From the NCBI GenBank assembly GCA_003354135.1, contig PIVK01000025.1, forward strand, positions 1 through 41,481: DNA of 41,481 nucleotides, given 5' to 3'. Source of the DNA: Rhodospirillales bacterium (GTDB taxonomy: Bacteria; Pseudomonadota; Alphaproteobacteria; Rhodospirillales; GLO-3). The position numbers and the translations under genes are program-made. Each line of letters opens with the position of its first letter. The first letter of the stretch is position 1. This document shows positions 23,375 through 38,466 of this stretch, in pieces. Below the pieces are notes generated by a model. That model was not told the origin of the DNA. It worked only from the letters and a program-made list of their open reading frames with translations, and made no database searches.

Positions 23375-23392
23375 TGTTGTTGCCAACCAACC

Positions 23393-23421
23393 AAAAAAAA
23401 CCCCCGGTACGAAACCGGGGG
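23393..23421 (-). terminator. strong minus-strand terminator
   Basis: On the minus strand CCCCCGGT-TTCGT-ACCGGGGG is a perfect 8-bp stem followed by eight T residues. It faces the EF-G-like terminator and ends transcripts coming from lysR or from a small RNA between 23420 and 23570. Confidence 0.9.
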
Positions 23422-23555
23422 GGTCAAGTAAACAGGGAGGCTTCACGTCTGGGAGACGCAAGGACCCGAACCAAGAAAGGGGGTGCGAGCCCTTCTTCCG
23501 GGCGCTGGGCCCGAAACTTTAAAAACCGGGGCAATGCTGCAATGCAACATCACCT
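23393..23555 (-). ncRNA. candidate small RNA or long 3' UTR downstream of lysR
   Basis: The gene-free stretch 23316-23685 holds two terminators and this structured segment. A -10-like TATATG (23567-23562) would start a minus-strand RNA near 23555, ending at the T8 terminator, about 160 nt. Inside, AAGAAGGG pairs with CCCTTTCTT (one bulge) and an outer CCCG/CGGG closes a hairpin of about 40 nt; ACAGG near the 5' end can pair with CCTGT before the terminator. No -35 box is clear, so it could be processed lysR 3' UTR. It matches no RNA family I can name. Confidence 0.35.
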
Positions 23556-23685
23556 GTATCTCATATAGGCCGGTCTTCAGTGCCGAACCAGAGCGAATCA
23601 CACAACTCAGATATGCGTTATTCGCATAGCTCACCTACCCGTTCGGATGGCCTTCCTCCCCGGCAATCGGGTGGGGCCAGGCGGG

Positions 23686-24573
23686 TTACCGGCCTTTCTC
23701 GATCTGGTCGAGCAGAAAATCCCGGAACACGGCCACCCGTTTTGACAGCCTCAGCTCCTCGGGATACACGAAGTAAAGCTCGTAGCTGGGTCCCCGGAGC
23801 TCGGGCAGAACTTCCACCAAGTTACTGGCTTCGCTGCTCATGAAGTCGGGCAGGCCTCCCAGGCCGATGCCGCTCTGCACAGCCCGGAAAATGGCGTAGG
23901 CGCTGTTGACCTGGAGCGCCGGGCGGCGGCGCTCACCGGGGGCATGGCCGGCTTCAAGCAACCAGTTGAGGCTCCGCACCGGCGGCTTGGCGTCTTCGCC
24001 GTAGACGACGATCCGGTGTTCGTCCAGGTCGGTCGCCGTTTTCGGCATTCCGTAGCGCTTGAGGTAGTCGGGCGCCGCAAAGACGTGGTGACGCATGGTT
24101 ATCAGGCGGCGCTGGATCAAATCGTGTTGGGTCGGCGGCATCATGCGGATCGCGACTTCGGCCTGGCGCATGGAGAGGTCGAGCTCGGTGTCGGCTAGAA
24201 CCACAGAGAGATCAATGTCGGGATAGCGTTCCAGGAACTTGTGCACCCTCGGCACCAACCACACGGACCCGAAGGCGACGGTGGACGTCACCCTCAGCCG
24301 GCCCTGGGGCCGTTCCTTGATCTCTCTGATCCGGGCCTCGGCGGCGGTGAGCTTGCCGAAGACGTCGCCCACAGTGCGGTGCAGTTCCTCGCCCTGCTCG
24401 GTGAGGATCAGCCCCCGAGCGTGACGGTGGAACAGCGGCGCATTAAGACTGTCTTCCAGCGCGCTGACCTGTCGGCTGACCGCAGACTGGCTGAGGTTGA
24501 GCGATTCGCCGGCATGCGTGAAGCTGCCGGCATCCGCGACCGCGTGGAAGATCCTCAGCTTGTCCCAGTCCAT
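23686..24573 (-). CDS. LysR-family transcriptional regulator
   Basis: A 295-residue regulator. Residues 1-60 form the winged helix-turn-helix (FHAVADAGSFTHAGESLNLS, QSAVSRQVSALED), followed by a linker helix and the periplasmic-binding-protein-like effector domain (about 90-295; GRLRVTSTVAFGSVWLVPRV). It resembles the GcvA/CrgA-like group, but the effector cannot be read from sequence. It lies 16 bp after trxB on the same strand, so it is probably co-transcribed with it; trxB-lysR next to lrp recurs in alphaproteobacteria. The C terminus is complete. It ends 265 bp before a strong terminator. Confidence 0.93.
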   Translation of the reverse strand: MDWDKLRIFHAVADAGSFTHAGESLNLSQSAVSRQVSALEDSLNAPLFHRHARGLILTEQGEELHRTVGDVFGKLTAAEARIREIKERPQGRLRVTSTVAFGSVWLVPRVHKFLERYPDIDLSVVLADTELDLSMRQAEVAIRMMPPTQHDLIQRRLITMRHHVFAAPDYLKRYGMPKTATDLDEHRIVVYGEDAKPPVRSLNWLLEAGHAPGERRRPALQVNSAYAIFRAVQSGIGLGGLPDFMSSEASNLVEVLPELRGPSYELYFVYPEELRLSKRVAVFRDFLLDQIEKGR

Positions 24574-24589
24574 ATGGCCTCCGCGTGGG

Positions 24590-26224
<1,635 letters not shown>

Positions 26225-26257
26225 GCCCAACCCATACCGAAATCGGAGCCGACACTC

Positions 26258-26938
26258 ATGTTCAGCAGCCGCAAGATGGTCTACGGCGGGCTTCTCGTCG
26301 CCGCGATTCTCACCGTCGTCGTCGGACGTCAGATCCTCCAGATCGAAACCTCGCCGCCACCGATCCGGAAAATCAAGGCCGGTTCAGGGCTCGATGTGGA
26401 GGTTCAGACCCGCTCTCCCAAGATCGGTGGGCCGTTCTCGCTCGTGGACCATGACGGCAAGGCGGTGACGGATGCCGACTACCGCGGCAAGTTCATGATC
26501 ATCTTCTTCGGCTACACGTTCTGCCCCGACGTCTGCCCGACCAGCCTGTCGGCGGTAAGCGGCGCATTGGACATCCTGGGTCCGCTGGCCGATCGCTACG
26601 TCCCCATCTTCGTCTCGGTCGACCCGGACCGCGACACGGCGGCGGCCTTGAAGGAATTCGTCGGCCATTTCCATCCCAGGCTCATCGGCATGACCGGCAC
26701 CAAAGCGCAGATTCTCGATGCCGCCCGTCATTACCGCGTCTATTTCGCCAAGGCCCAAGAGGAAGGGTCGGACCCGAGCGACTATTTGGTGGACCACTCG
26801 GCCATCACCTACGTGATGGGCCCCGATGGCAAGTACCGTTTCCATTTCGGGCACGGTACCGATCCCGAGGTCATGGCCCAGCACTTGAAAGGGATTCTTG
26901 AGAAAGAAGATATGGAAGGGAAAGGAACCGGGGGATAA
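26258..26938 (+). CDS. SCO1/SenC-family copper chaperone
   Basis: A 226-residue membrane-anchored periplasmic protein with a thioredoxin fold. SCO proteins deliver copper or reduce the Cu-A site of cytochrome c oxidase. Residues 7-25 form an uncleaved signal anchor (MVYGGLLVAAILTVVVGRQ). The copper ligands are all present: CPDVC (C89, C93) and H180 in DHSAITYV, and the 87-residue gap between C93 and H180 equals that in human SCO1. VSVDPDRDT is also conserved. It follows lrp by 33 bp and may share its transcript. It implies an aerobic heme-copper oxidase encoded elsewhere. Confidence 0.94.
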   Translation: MFSSRKMVYGGLLVAAILTVVVGRQILQIETSPPPIRKIKAGSGLDVEVQTRSPKIGGPFSLVDHDGKAVTDADYRGKFMIIFFGYTFCPDVCPTSLSAVSGALDILGPLADRYVPIFVSVDPDRDTAAALKEFVGHFHPRLIGMTGTKAQILDAARHYRVYFAKAQEEGSDPSDYLVDHSAITYVMGPDGKYRFHFGHGTDPEVMAQHLKGILEKEDMEGKGTGG

Positions 26939-27117
26939 AAACCCTTCAGGCAAGCCTCATTCCACGCAATAAGCAGGCTCCTGGTCTATGGGACGCACCG
27001 CCCGGGGAAAAACGGAAGCCGTATCCTCGGCCCCAACTTCCCGGGCGCTATCGTTTCCGGGCCGGGCTTCAACGCCGGCTTCGCCCTTCAGACGATCCAG
27101 CCGGCGAGGGCGTGGTC

Positions 27118-27154
27118 GAGGCGGAACGCCTCACTCAGGCGGTGACGCCTCTTT
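27118..27154. terminator. possible terminator between the SCO gene and greA
   Basis: GAGGCG (27118-27123) pairs with CGCCTC (27146-27151), and GCCT/AGGC pairs inside it; CTTT follows on the plus strand. It sits between two convergent genes. No other gene is supported in 26939-27186; an 83-codon Arg/Pro-rich plus ORF there looks spurious. Confidence 0.45.
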
Positions 27155-27166
27155 GGACGTAGGGTT

Positions 27167-27204
27167 TCTAGATATACCGGGGGTCTCTAGATATACCGGA
27201 CGTC
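27167..27204. repeat. 19-bp tandem duplication at the greA 3' end
   Basis: Read on the minus strand, CCGGTATATCTAGAGACCC is followed directly by CCGGTATATCTAGAAACCC, an 18-of-19 match. The first copy encodes the last GreA codons and TAG stop; the second lies just outside the gene. It is a local slippage-type duplication that leaves the protein intact. Confidence 0.75.
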
Positions 27205-27660
27205 CACCACCTCGTACGACTTGGACCCACCCGGCGTGATGACATCGACAGAATTGCCGGTATGCTTCCCGATCAGGGCTTTGGCAAGCGGTGAGGTGAC
27301 AGGCAGGCGGCCGGCCTTGATATCGGCTTCGTGCGATCCCACGATGCGGTATTCGACCTCTTCGTCCGTGTCCTCATCGTCCAGCATGACGTAGGCCCCG
27401 AAGCGGATCACCGGACCGACCAACTTGCTGGTATCGATGGCGTCGGCGCGGCTGATGACGTCCTCCAGCTCGGCGATACGGCCCTCGATGAAACTCTGAC
27501 GTTCGCGCGCCGCGTGGTACTCGGCGTTCTCCGACAGATCGCCGTGCTCACGCGCGGCGGCGATGGCCTTGATAACCGCAGGCCGCTCTTCTGTCTTCAG
27601 CTTCTTGTATTCATCCTCGAGCTGCGCCAGACCTTCCGGCGTCATCGGGATTCTTTCCAT
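27187..27660 (-). CDS. greA: transcription elongation factor GreA
   Basis: A 157-residue factor that enters the RNA polymerase secondary channel and stimulates transcript cleavage in backtracked complexes. The N-terminal coiled coil (1-75) carries the acidic tip HGDLSENAEYHAARERQ; the C-terminal FKBP-like domain ends in TSPLAKALIGKHTGNSVDVITPGG. The length matches other alphaproteobacterial GreA. The ATG at 27660 (MERIPMTPEGLAQLE) is the family start; an upstream in-frame ATG at 27717 adds 19 unconserved residues. It lies 97 bp downstream of carB on the same strand. Confidence 0.96.
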   Translation of the reverse strand: MERIPMTPEGLAQLEDEYKKLKTEERPAVIKAIAAAREHGDLSENAEYHAARERQSFIEGRIAELEDVISRADAIDTSKLVGPVIRFGAYVMLDDEDTDEEVEYRIVGSHEADIKAGRLPVTSPLAKALIGKHTGNSVDVITPGGSKSYEVVDVRYI

Positions 27661-27756
27661 CGTTTCGGGTCCCCGTAGTCTTCCGAGCAACAAAGAAAAA
27701 ACTGCATCAGCCTCCACCCTGGGGAGGCCGTCAAGCGTACATCCTCACATGGAATG

Positions 27757-31002
<3,246 letters not shown>

Positions 31003-31005
31003 CGC

Positions 31006-32199
31006 TCAGGCCTGACTTTCCGTGATTAACTCCACGAACCGGTCGAAGAGATAGTGGCTGTCCTTTGGGCCGGGGGAGGCTTCGGGATGGTATTGGACCG
31101 AGAACACCGGCTTGCCCTCGACCCGGATCCCCTCCAGGGTCCCGTCGAAAAGCGAGGTGTGGGTTTCGACCACGCCCGCGGGCAGGTTGTCGCGGTCAAC
31201 GCAGAAGCCATGGTTCTGGGACGTGATTTCGACCGTGCCCGCCGCCAGATTCTTGACCGGCTGGTTTCCGCCCCGGTGGCCCATATGCATCTTGTAGGTC
31301 TTGGCCCCCAAGGCGAGCGAAAGCATCTGGTGACCGAGGCAGATGCCGAACATGGGCAATCCGGTCTCCAGGAGTTCGCGGATTGCCGGGACCGCATATT
31401 CGCCAGTTGCCGCTGGGTCGCCCGGCCCGTTGGACAGGAAGACACCATCGGGCTTCAGGGCCGTGACATCGCCGGCTGTCGAGGATGCAGGCAGCACCGT
31501 GACGTGGCAGCCGGCCGAGGCCAGACAGCGCAGGATATTGCGCTTGGCTCCGAAGTCGAGCGCCACCACGTGGTGCTTGGGCAATGTCTGCTTCCCGAAG
31601 CCTTCGCCCATGGCCCATTCTGTCTCGTCCCAGACGTAGGGTTCGGTGCAGGTGACCTCTTTCGCCAGGTCCATGCCCTCAAGACCCGGCCACGACGATG
31701 CCATCAGACGCAGGGCCTCGACATCGATGTCAAAGTTATCCGGAGAAAAAATAAGCGCCCCACGAGGGGCGCCGCCGTCGCGAATCCTGCGGGTGAGGTT
31801 CCGGGTATCGACCCCGGTTACCGCCACCAGTTCCTTTTCCTTGAGCCAGGCATCCAGATGCCTGGCGGCCCGCCAGTTGGCCGGGTCGGTGATGTCGGTG
31901 CGCAGGATACAGCCCCGGGCTGCACCACCCGTGGTCTCGATGTCCTCCGGGTTGACGCCGACGTTGCCGATATGGGGGAAGGTGAAGGTAATGACCTGCC
32001 CGGAATAGGAAGGGTCGGTCAGGATTTCCTGATAGCCGGTGATCGAGGTGTTGAAGCAGACCTCGCCAACCGCCACACCTTCCGTTCCCGCACCCTGCCC
32101 CCAGTAGACCGAACCATCCTCGAGAACCACAGCCGCATTGGTCCCGGGCGGACGTGAATTCACGCCTACCTGCACCGGGATCTCGGTGGGATCGGTCAT
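31006..32199 (-). CDS. carA: carbamoyl-phosphate synthase small subunit
   Basis: A 397-residue glutaminase subunit that feeds ammonia to CarB. The N-terminal CPSase-small domain covers about 20-150 ([13 protein letters not shown]... [20 protein letters not shown]), and the C-terminal class I glutamine amidotransferase domain has its nucleophile in FGICLGHQ (C287) and His/Glu in [11 protein letters not shown] short N-terminal extension of about 20 residues precedes the usual start. The ATG at 32199 is used; a good promoter lies about 100 bp upstream. It is divergent from yqeY. Confidence 0.97.
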   Translation of the reverse strand: MTDPTEIPVQVGVNSRPPGTNAAVVLEDGSVYWGQGAGTEGVAVGEVCFNTSITGYQEILTDPSYSGQVITFTFPHIGNVGVNPEDIETTGGAARGCILRTDITDPANWRAARHLDAWLKEKELVAVTGVDTRNLTRRIRDGGAPRGALIFSPDNFDIDVEALRLMASSWPGLEGMDLAKEVTCTEPYVWDETEWAMGEGFGKQTLPKHHVVALDFGAKRNILRCLASAGCHVTVLPASSTAGDVTALKPDGVFLSNGPGDPAATGEYAVPAIRELLETGLPMFGICLGHQMLSLALGAKTYKMHMGHRGGNQPVKNLAAGTVEITSQNHGFCVDRDNLPAGVVETHTSLFDGTLEGIRVEGKPVFSVQYHPEASPGPKDSHYLFDRFVELITESQA

Positions 32200-32298
32200 G
32201 GGCAGCGAGTCTCCAGATCAAGGTCAACGCCGGAGCGACAGGGCGACGTTGCTTGACGCGGGTGTTTAAGGCACGAGACCGCCTACGTCAAGACTCCC

Positions 32299-32326
32299 GT
32301 TATATTAAATTAACCTTTGTTTTCAA
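32299..32326 (-). promoter_or_regulatory. carAB promoter
   Basis: On the minus strand TTGAAA (32326-32321) and TATAAC (32304-32299) are separated by 16 bp, each one mismatch from consensus. The start site would be near 32292, giving a leader of about 93 nt before carA. It lies in an AT-rich island (32295-32365) that contrasts with the GC-rich surroundings. For the plus strand, TTGCCT-N17-TAACGT is a weaker candidate promoter for yqeY-dnaG. Confidence 0.7.
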
Positions 32327-32419
32327 TGATTTGAAAAAACACAACACCTTGCCTTTTCATTCTTTTCTCGCTAACGTCTGCGGTTCTTGGGAGATTCCGA
32401 GCCGGGGGAGACCGACGCC

Positions 32420-32875
32420 ATGCTGCGGGAACGCCTGAATAACGCCTTGAAGACGGCCATGAAGGCCAAAGAGAAACGTGCCGTTGCGACTCTTCGCCTG
32501 ATTTTGGCCGCTCTCAAGGACCGGGACATCATGGTGCGCACCAAGGGTAATCTGGACGGCATTGCCGACGACGAGATTCTCGGAATGCTCCTGTCCATGA
32601 TCAAGCAGCGCGCCGAGAGTATCTCCATGTATGAGAAGGCGGGCCGTTTGGAACTGGTAGAGCGCGAAGCCGAAGAGACCGCCATCATCCAGCGTTTTCT
32701 GCCCGAACAGATGTCCGAGAAAGAGATGATGGACACCATCACCGACCTCATCGTCGAACTGGATGCCAAGAACCTGAAGGACATGGGACGGACCATGGCG
32801 ACGCTCAAGGAACGTTTCGCCGGACGCGTGGATTTCAGCAAGGCCAGTGCCATGGTCAAGGAGCAGCTGATCTGA
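32420..32875 (+). CDS. GatB/YqeY domain-containing protein
   Basis: A 151-residue protein of the YqeY family, related to the tail domain of the GatB subunit of tRNA-dependent amidotransferases. The family core is visible: LRERLNNALKTAMKAKEKRAVATLRLILAA, and EAEETAIIQRFLPEQMSEKEM in the middle. GGGGGAGA sits ahead of the ATG at 32420; an in-frame ATG at 32387 adds 11 residues with no ribosome binding site. It precedes dnaG by 60 bp, the usual place in yqeY-dnaG-rpoD operons (the rpsU position of enterics). The biochemical role is not established. Confidence 0.92.
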   Translation: MLRERLNNALKTAMKAKEKRAVATLRLILAALKDRDIMVRTKGNLDGIADDEILGMLLSMIKQRAESISMYEKAGRLELVEREAEETAIIQRFLPEQMSEKEMMDTITDLIVELDAKNLKDMGRTMATLKERFAGRVDFSKASAMVKEQLI

Positions 32876-32935
32876 GGCTTCCTTCGCTCCCCGGTTCCGA
32901 TTAAGAAAGAAGGCCCCGGAAAGTTTGGAGCCCAG

Positions 32936-34705
32936 ATGGCCATTTCGCCGCAATTCCTGGACGAGTTGAAGGCCCGCGTCGGCCTAGCCGACATTATTGC
33001 GCGCAAGGTCAAACTGACCAAAAAGGGCCGCGAGCACTCGGGTCTTTGTCCTTTCCACAACGAAAAAACCCCATCGTTCACGGTCAACGAGGAAAAAGGC
33101 TTCTACCACTGCTTCGGCTGCGGTGCGCATGGCAGCGCCATCGACTTCCTGATGAACACCGAGGGCCTGAGCTTCCCCGAGGCGGTGGAGCGCCTAGCCG
33201 GCGAGGCCGGCATGCAGGTGCCGCGCGATACGCCGGAGGAGCGCCAACGGGCCGAACGCCGCAAGCCCCTGGTCGACGTTACCGAACTCGCCGCGAACTG
33301 GTTCGAAAAGATGCTTCGCATGCCTGAGGGCAAGGCGGGGCTCGACTATTTTTCTCGGCGGGGCCTGTCGGACGAGACCATCACGCGCTTCCGCCTCGGT
33401 TTCGCCCCCGACGCCCGCGGCGCACTGAAGGCTGCACTGGCTCGCGAGGGGGTATCCGAAGACCTGAAGGTGGAGGCGGGACTGCTGATTCGCCCCGACG
33501 ACCCGGCCCGCCAGCCTTACGATCGTTTCCGGGGCCGGGTCATGTTTCCCATCACCGACAAGCGCGGCCAAGTGATCGCCTTCGGCGGGCGTATCATCGG
33601 CAACGGGGAGCCTAAGTACCTCAATTCGCCGGAAACGCCGCTGTTTCACAAGGGCAGCACCCTCTATGGCCTAGACCAGGCCCTGCCGGCGGCTCGCAAG
33701 GAAGGCAAACTCATCGTCACCGAAGGTTACATGGACGTGATCGCGCTGCATGTTGCTGGCTTCACCACCGCGGTAGCTCCGTTGGGGACGGCCTTGACCG
33801 AAAACCAGATCCGCACGTTGTGGCGGATCGCACCCGAGCCCGTGCTCTGCTTCGACGGCGACGCAGCAGGCCAGCGCGCGGCGGCCCGGGCAGCGGAAAG
33901 GGTGTTGCCGCTTCTGACTCCCGGATTCGGCCTGCGCTTCGCCGTTCTGCCCGAAGGGGAGGACCCCGACAGTCTAATCGCCACCAAGGGATCGGATGCC
34001 ATGGCCCAGGTGCTGGCCGGGGCTGCGGCGTTGTCCGATGTTCTGTGGCAAATGGAGTCCCACGGTCGCGTTCCTTCGGCACCGGAAGAGCGGGCGACCT
34101 TGCAGAAGCGCCTCGACGACCATGCAGCACGCATCGAAGACCCGACGGTCCGCAGCCATTTCCGGCGCGGCTTCAGGGACCGCCTGTGGCAGGGAACGCG
34201 CCGCGGTGGGGCTCAGCCTTCCCACGGACTGGGCGCCCGGGCCGGCGCGGCGGCCCGGGTCGAGGGCCGCCTTCAGGCGGAACGGGTGCTGCTCGCCATC
34301 GCGTTACGCCATCCCGAGGCTCTCCACTACGGTCACGCCGAGGAGGATCTGGGCGCGTTGTCCTTGGGCGAGACGTCGATGGACGCCCTGCGCCAGGAGG
34401 TTTTGGCCGTCCTGGCCGAGGGCTATGGGGCCGAGGCGGAGACCGTGGAAAGGGAGGTGCGCGCCCGCGGTTTCGGAGAAACGGTGGACGCCCTCTTCTC
34501 GGACCCTCTGATCCGCCGCCACCGTCATATCCGGGCCGACGCCGACTCGGAGTCAGTGCGCGAAACCTGGACCGAGAACATTGACGCCATCCGCCGTGAT
34601 TCGTTTGCCGCCGAACTGGCCCAGGAGTCCGCTGACGGAGATACGTCGGTGGAGGACGTGATGCGATTCCTGAAAAAGAAGCAGGCTGAACACGACGATA
34701 GATGA
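32936..34705 (+). CDS. dnaG: DNA primase
   Basis: A 589-residue primase that lays RNA primers at the replication fork. The N-terminal zinc domain has C38-H41-C59-C62 (CPFH, CFGC). The TOPRIM catalytic core follows, with the Glu in IVTEGYMDVIAL and the metal-binding acidic pair in CFDGDAAG. The C-terminal helicase-binding domain (about 440-589) ends in DVMRFLKKKQAEHDDR and is divergent in sequence, as usual. GGAGCC lies upstream of the ATG at 32936. It is in the macromolecular synthesis order yqeY-dnaG-rpoD. Confidence 0.97.
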   Translation: MAISPQFLDELKARVGLADIIARKVKLTKKGREHSGLCPFHNEKTPSFTVNEEKGFYHCFGCGAHGSAIDFLMNTEGLSFPEAVERLAGEAGMQVPRDTPEERQRAERRKPLVDVTELAANWFEKMLRMPEGKAGLDYFSRRGLSDETITRFRLGFAPDARGALKAALAREGVSEDLKVEAGLLIRPDDPARQPYDRFRGRVMFPITDKRGQVIAFGGRIIGNGEPKYLNSPETPLFHKGSTLYGLDQALPAARKEGKLIVTEGYMDVIALHVAGFTTAVAPLGTALTENQIRTLWRIAPEPVLCFDGDAAGQRAAARAAERVLPLLTPGFGLRFAVLPEGEDPDSLIATKGSDAMAQVLAGAAALSDVLWQMESHGRVPSAPEERATLQKRLDDHAARIEDPTVRSHFRRGFRDRLWQGTRRGGAQPSHGLGARAGAAARVEGRLQAERVLLAIALRHPEALHYGHAEEDLGALSLGETSMDALRQEVLAVLAEGYGAEAETVEREVRARGFGETVDALFSDPLIRRHRHIRADADSESVRETWTENIDAIRRDSFAAELAQESADGDTSVEDVMRFLKKKQAEHDDR

Positions 34706-34714
34706 CTCCGCCGC

Positions 34715-34742
34715 TTGACAAAATCGATCTCAGGCGTACAAC
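34715..34742 (+). promoter_or_regulatory. promoter between dnaG and rpoD
   Basis: A consensus -35 TTGACA (34715-34720) is followed after 16 bp by TACAAC (34737-34742). It lies 9 bp past the dnaG stop and would start transcription near 34749, for rpoD or for a short RNA that ends at 34860. Confidence 0.6.
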
Positions 34743-34748
34743 AGCGGG

Positions 34749-34860
34749 CCTAGGGATAGGACCTTAGTTTAGGTCCTGCCGAAACGCCACTTCAGAAAAG
34801 GCGGCCCATCAACCCGGCGGACTCTTCGGGAAAGCCGGAGGGGGGAGGCGGCTTTTTTTT
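34749..34860 (+). ncRNA. candidate small RNA or attenuator-type leader upstream of rpoD
   Basis: The 237-bp dnaG-rpoD gap contains a promoter (34715-34742), a perfect hairpin AGGACCT-TAGTTT-AGGTCCT (34758-34777), and an intrinsic terminator AAAGCCG-N11-CGGCTTT running into eight T residues (34831-34860). Together they could release an RNA of about 110 nt, or attenuate rpoD. CCGGC/GCCGG (34814-34838) offers a competing hairpin. I recognise no known RNA family. The terminator might simply end dnaG mRNA. Confidence 0.4.
34831..34860 (+). terminator. intrinsic terminator upstream of rpoD
   Basis: AAAGCCG and CGGCTTT form a 7-bp stem with an 11-nt purine loop and a run of eight T. The GC part of the stem is only four pairs, so efficiency may be partial, which would suit attenuation. 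Confidence 0.55.
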
Positions 34861-34942
34861 GCGTTTTGCCGGCTCGTGGGGGAGACGGCTGGAGGCACGG
34901 GTCCAAGACCCTCGCCGGACGCTTGACCAAAACGGATAATCT

Positions 34943-37162
<2,220 letters not shown>

Positions 37163-37192
37163 TCATCCGCTTTTTGGAAACCGATTCGAGGG

Positions 37193-37226
37193 GGAGAGTT
37201 GCATCTGTAACTCTCCTCCTTTCTTT
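37193..37226 (+). terminator. rpoD terminator
   Basis: GGAGAGTT-GCATCTGT-AACTCTCC is a perfect 8-bp stem followed by the pyrimidine-rich TCCTTTCTTT, about 30 bp past the rpoD stop and just before the tRNA gene. Confidence 0.75.
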
Positions 37227-37249
37227 GCTATCTCTTTTCCCTGCTCAAC

Positions 37250-37326
37250 GGGCCCATAGCTCAACTGGTTAGAGCCGGCCGCTCATAACGGTCTGGTTGC
37301 AGGTTCGAGTCCTGCTGGGCCCACCA
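37250..37326 (+). tRNA. tRNA with CAU anticodon, probably tRNA-Ile2 (lysidine type)
   Basis: A 77-nt cloverleaf with encoded CCA. The acceptor is GGGCCCA/TGGGCCC, the D arm GCTC...GAGC, the anticodon stem GGCCG/CGGTC with loop CTCATAA (anticodon CAT), and the T arm GCAGG-TTCGAGT-CCTGC. CAT may be Met or Ile2. C4-G69 and C5-G68 in the acceptor are recognition elements for TilS, which turns C34 into lysidine, and initiator features are absent. I therefore favour Ile2 over elongator Met. Confidence 0.93.
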
Positions 37327-37336
37327 AATGCGTCGA

Positions 37337-37366
37337 GGGTCAGGCTGTCAAAGCCTGGCCCTTCTT
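37337..37366 (+). terminator. tRNA terminator
   Basis: GGGTCAGGCT-GTCAA-AGCCTGGCCC forms a 10-bp stem with one U-G pair, followed by TTCTTC, 11 bp after the tRNA CCA. Confidence 0.75.
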
Positions 37367-37470
37367 CATTGACGATTCCCCCCGGAACTTCGCGGGCGCG
37401 CTTAAGGACCAACATTTAGTGACAACCCTGGGATGCCCTGCAATATATAGGGCTTACCATCAAGACGGAG

Positions 37471-37875
37471 CTAGTTCCCGAACAGGCCGAGGATACCTTT
37501 CTTTTTTGGCGTCTTTTTTTTACGGACCAGCGGCCTGCGCATGTAAAGCGCCTCGATGAGGTCGAACTGTTTCGACGTCAGGTGGGGGAAATGTCCCCCG
37601 ACATCCCCCGAATTGGGATTAATGCGAATCAGTTCAGCAATGGCCTTGAGCGGGACCAGCGGGCCATCATCAACACCGACTTCCGTAACCAACACCTCCT
37701 GACCGCCCCGGAGTTTCTTGCCCTCGTCGTTGAGCAGAAATCCGCTCATACTGAGATCCCTTACGGGGTACGCCTCGTGGTCGATGATGAATCGGAGTTC
37801 AAGCATCGCCCGGCGACGGTCGCGACGTTGGTTGGCATCGGCGTAGCCTATCAGTTTGTGTTTCAAGCACTCCAC
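37471..37875 (-). CDS. PilZ-domain protein, probable c-di-GMP effector
   Basis: A 134-residue protein. The PilZ c-di-GMP-binding motifs are present: the RxxxR switch in QRRDRRR (17-22) and DxSxxG in DLSMSG (40-45), followed by the expected beta-barrel pattern up to about residue 105. The tail is strongly basic (VRKKKTPKKK) and may contact membrane or nucleic acid. Translation most likely begins at GTG 37875, because an in-frame TGA lies four codons upstream and later ATGs would cut off the RxxxR motif. It is divergent from the broken hemerythrin gene. No cyclase or motility gene is in the window, so its target is unknown. Confidence 0.82.
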   Translation of the reverse strand: MECLKHKLIGYADANQRRDRRRAMLELRFIIDHEAYPVRDLSMSGFLLNDEGKKLRGGQEVLVTEVGVDDGPLVPLKAIAELIRINPNSGDVGGHFPHLTSKQFDLIEALYMRRPLVRKKKTPKKKGILGLFGN

Positions 37876-38015
37876 CGTCTCTGTTCACTCTTTCCCTGTC
37901 ATTGTAGCAGAAATCGCGGCTCCAGGAGCAGGGACATATTTAGAGATATTCAACCCCCGGAGACGTCCCTCTGCAATCGACCGACTTCCCAACAATAAAG
38001 GACAAGAAATTCTTG

Positions 38016-38465
38016 ATGGTGGCGATCGCCTGGACCGAGAACTACGGCGTCGGTGTACATATTCTCGACGCAGACCACAGAATGCTGATCGATCTGATCA
38101 ACAAGTTCGACGCCAACGTTGCGGAAGGCGCACGCCACAAGGAGGTCTCCAGAATTCTGGATGCGTGATTCCCACTTCATCCGCGAGGAAGCTCTGATGG
38201 ACGCCGGCAGGACAGCCCGCGGACACCCCCTGCGCGGGCAGGTCCGTGACATCCGCGACCGCTCTACGCCGACAACCCGGAGGACACGCTGGACGAGGAA
38301 ATCATGCTCTTTCTCACCCAGTGGCTGACCAAGCACATCCTGGGTCACGACAAGAATTACGGCCAGTCCATGGTCGGTAGGGAAAGCGAGATCGCGGAAG
38401 CCAACCGCCCGTTCCTCGAATATCACAGCGTTGCCGAATCGGGCGAGGCCAGCGACGCCATCTGA
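38016..38465 (+). pseudogene. bacteriohemerythrin, frameshifted
   Basis: The first 50 codons (MVAIAWTENYGVGVHILDADH...) match the N terminus of bacteriohemerythrin and end in TGA at 38166. The HFIREEALMDAG segment, with His and Glu iron ligands, continues in the +1 frame (about 38170-38260). The reading then returns to the first frame for YADNPEDTLDEE, TQWLTKHILGHDKNYG and the TGA at 38463. Short stretches also seem missing before HFIREE and after MDAG. So at least two frame-changing events have broken an otherwise recognisable oxygen-binding four-helix protein. AAAGGA lies upstream of the ATG. Sequencing error could explain the frameshifts but not the missing segments. Confidence 0.8.
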
Positions 38466-38466
38466 C

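Noticed and set aside
21222-23390. 722-codon minus-strand ORF
   Set aside because: Antisense shadow of the EF-G-like gene and it crosses that gene's terminator.
23443-23634. 63-codon minus-strand ORF downstream of lysR
   Set aside because: Mixed composition, no ribosome binding site, and it overlaps a better-supported structured RNA candidate.
26988-27239. 83-codon plus-strand ORF
   Set aside because: Arg/Pro/Ser-rich composition, no ribosome binding site, and it overlaps a hairpin and the greA 3' end.
37250-37326. Elongator or initiator tRNA-Met
   Set aside because: The CAT anticodon allows it, but C4-G69 and C5-G68 fit the TilS-recognised tRNA-Ile2 better. The isotype remains a judgement and needs a tRNA model.
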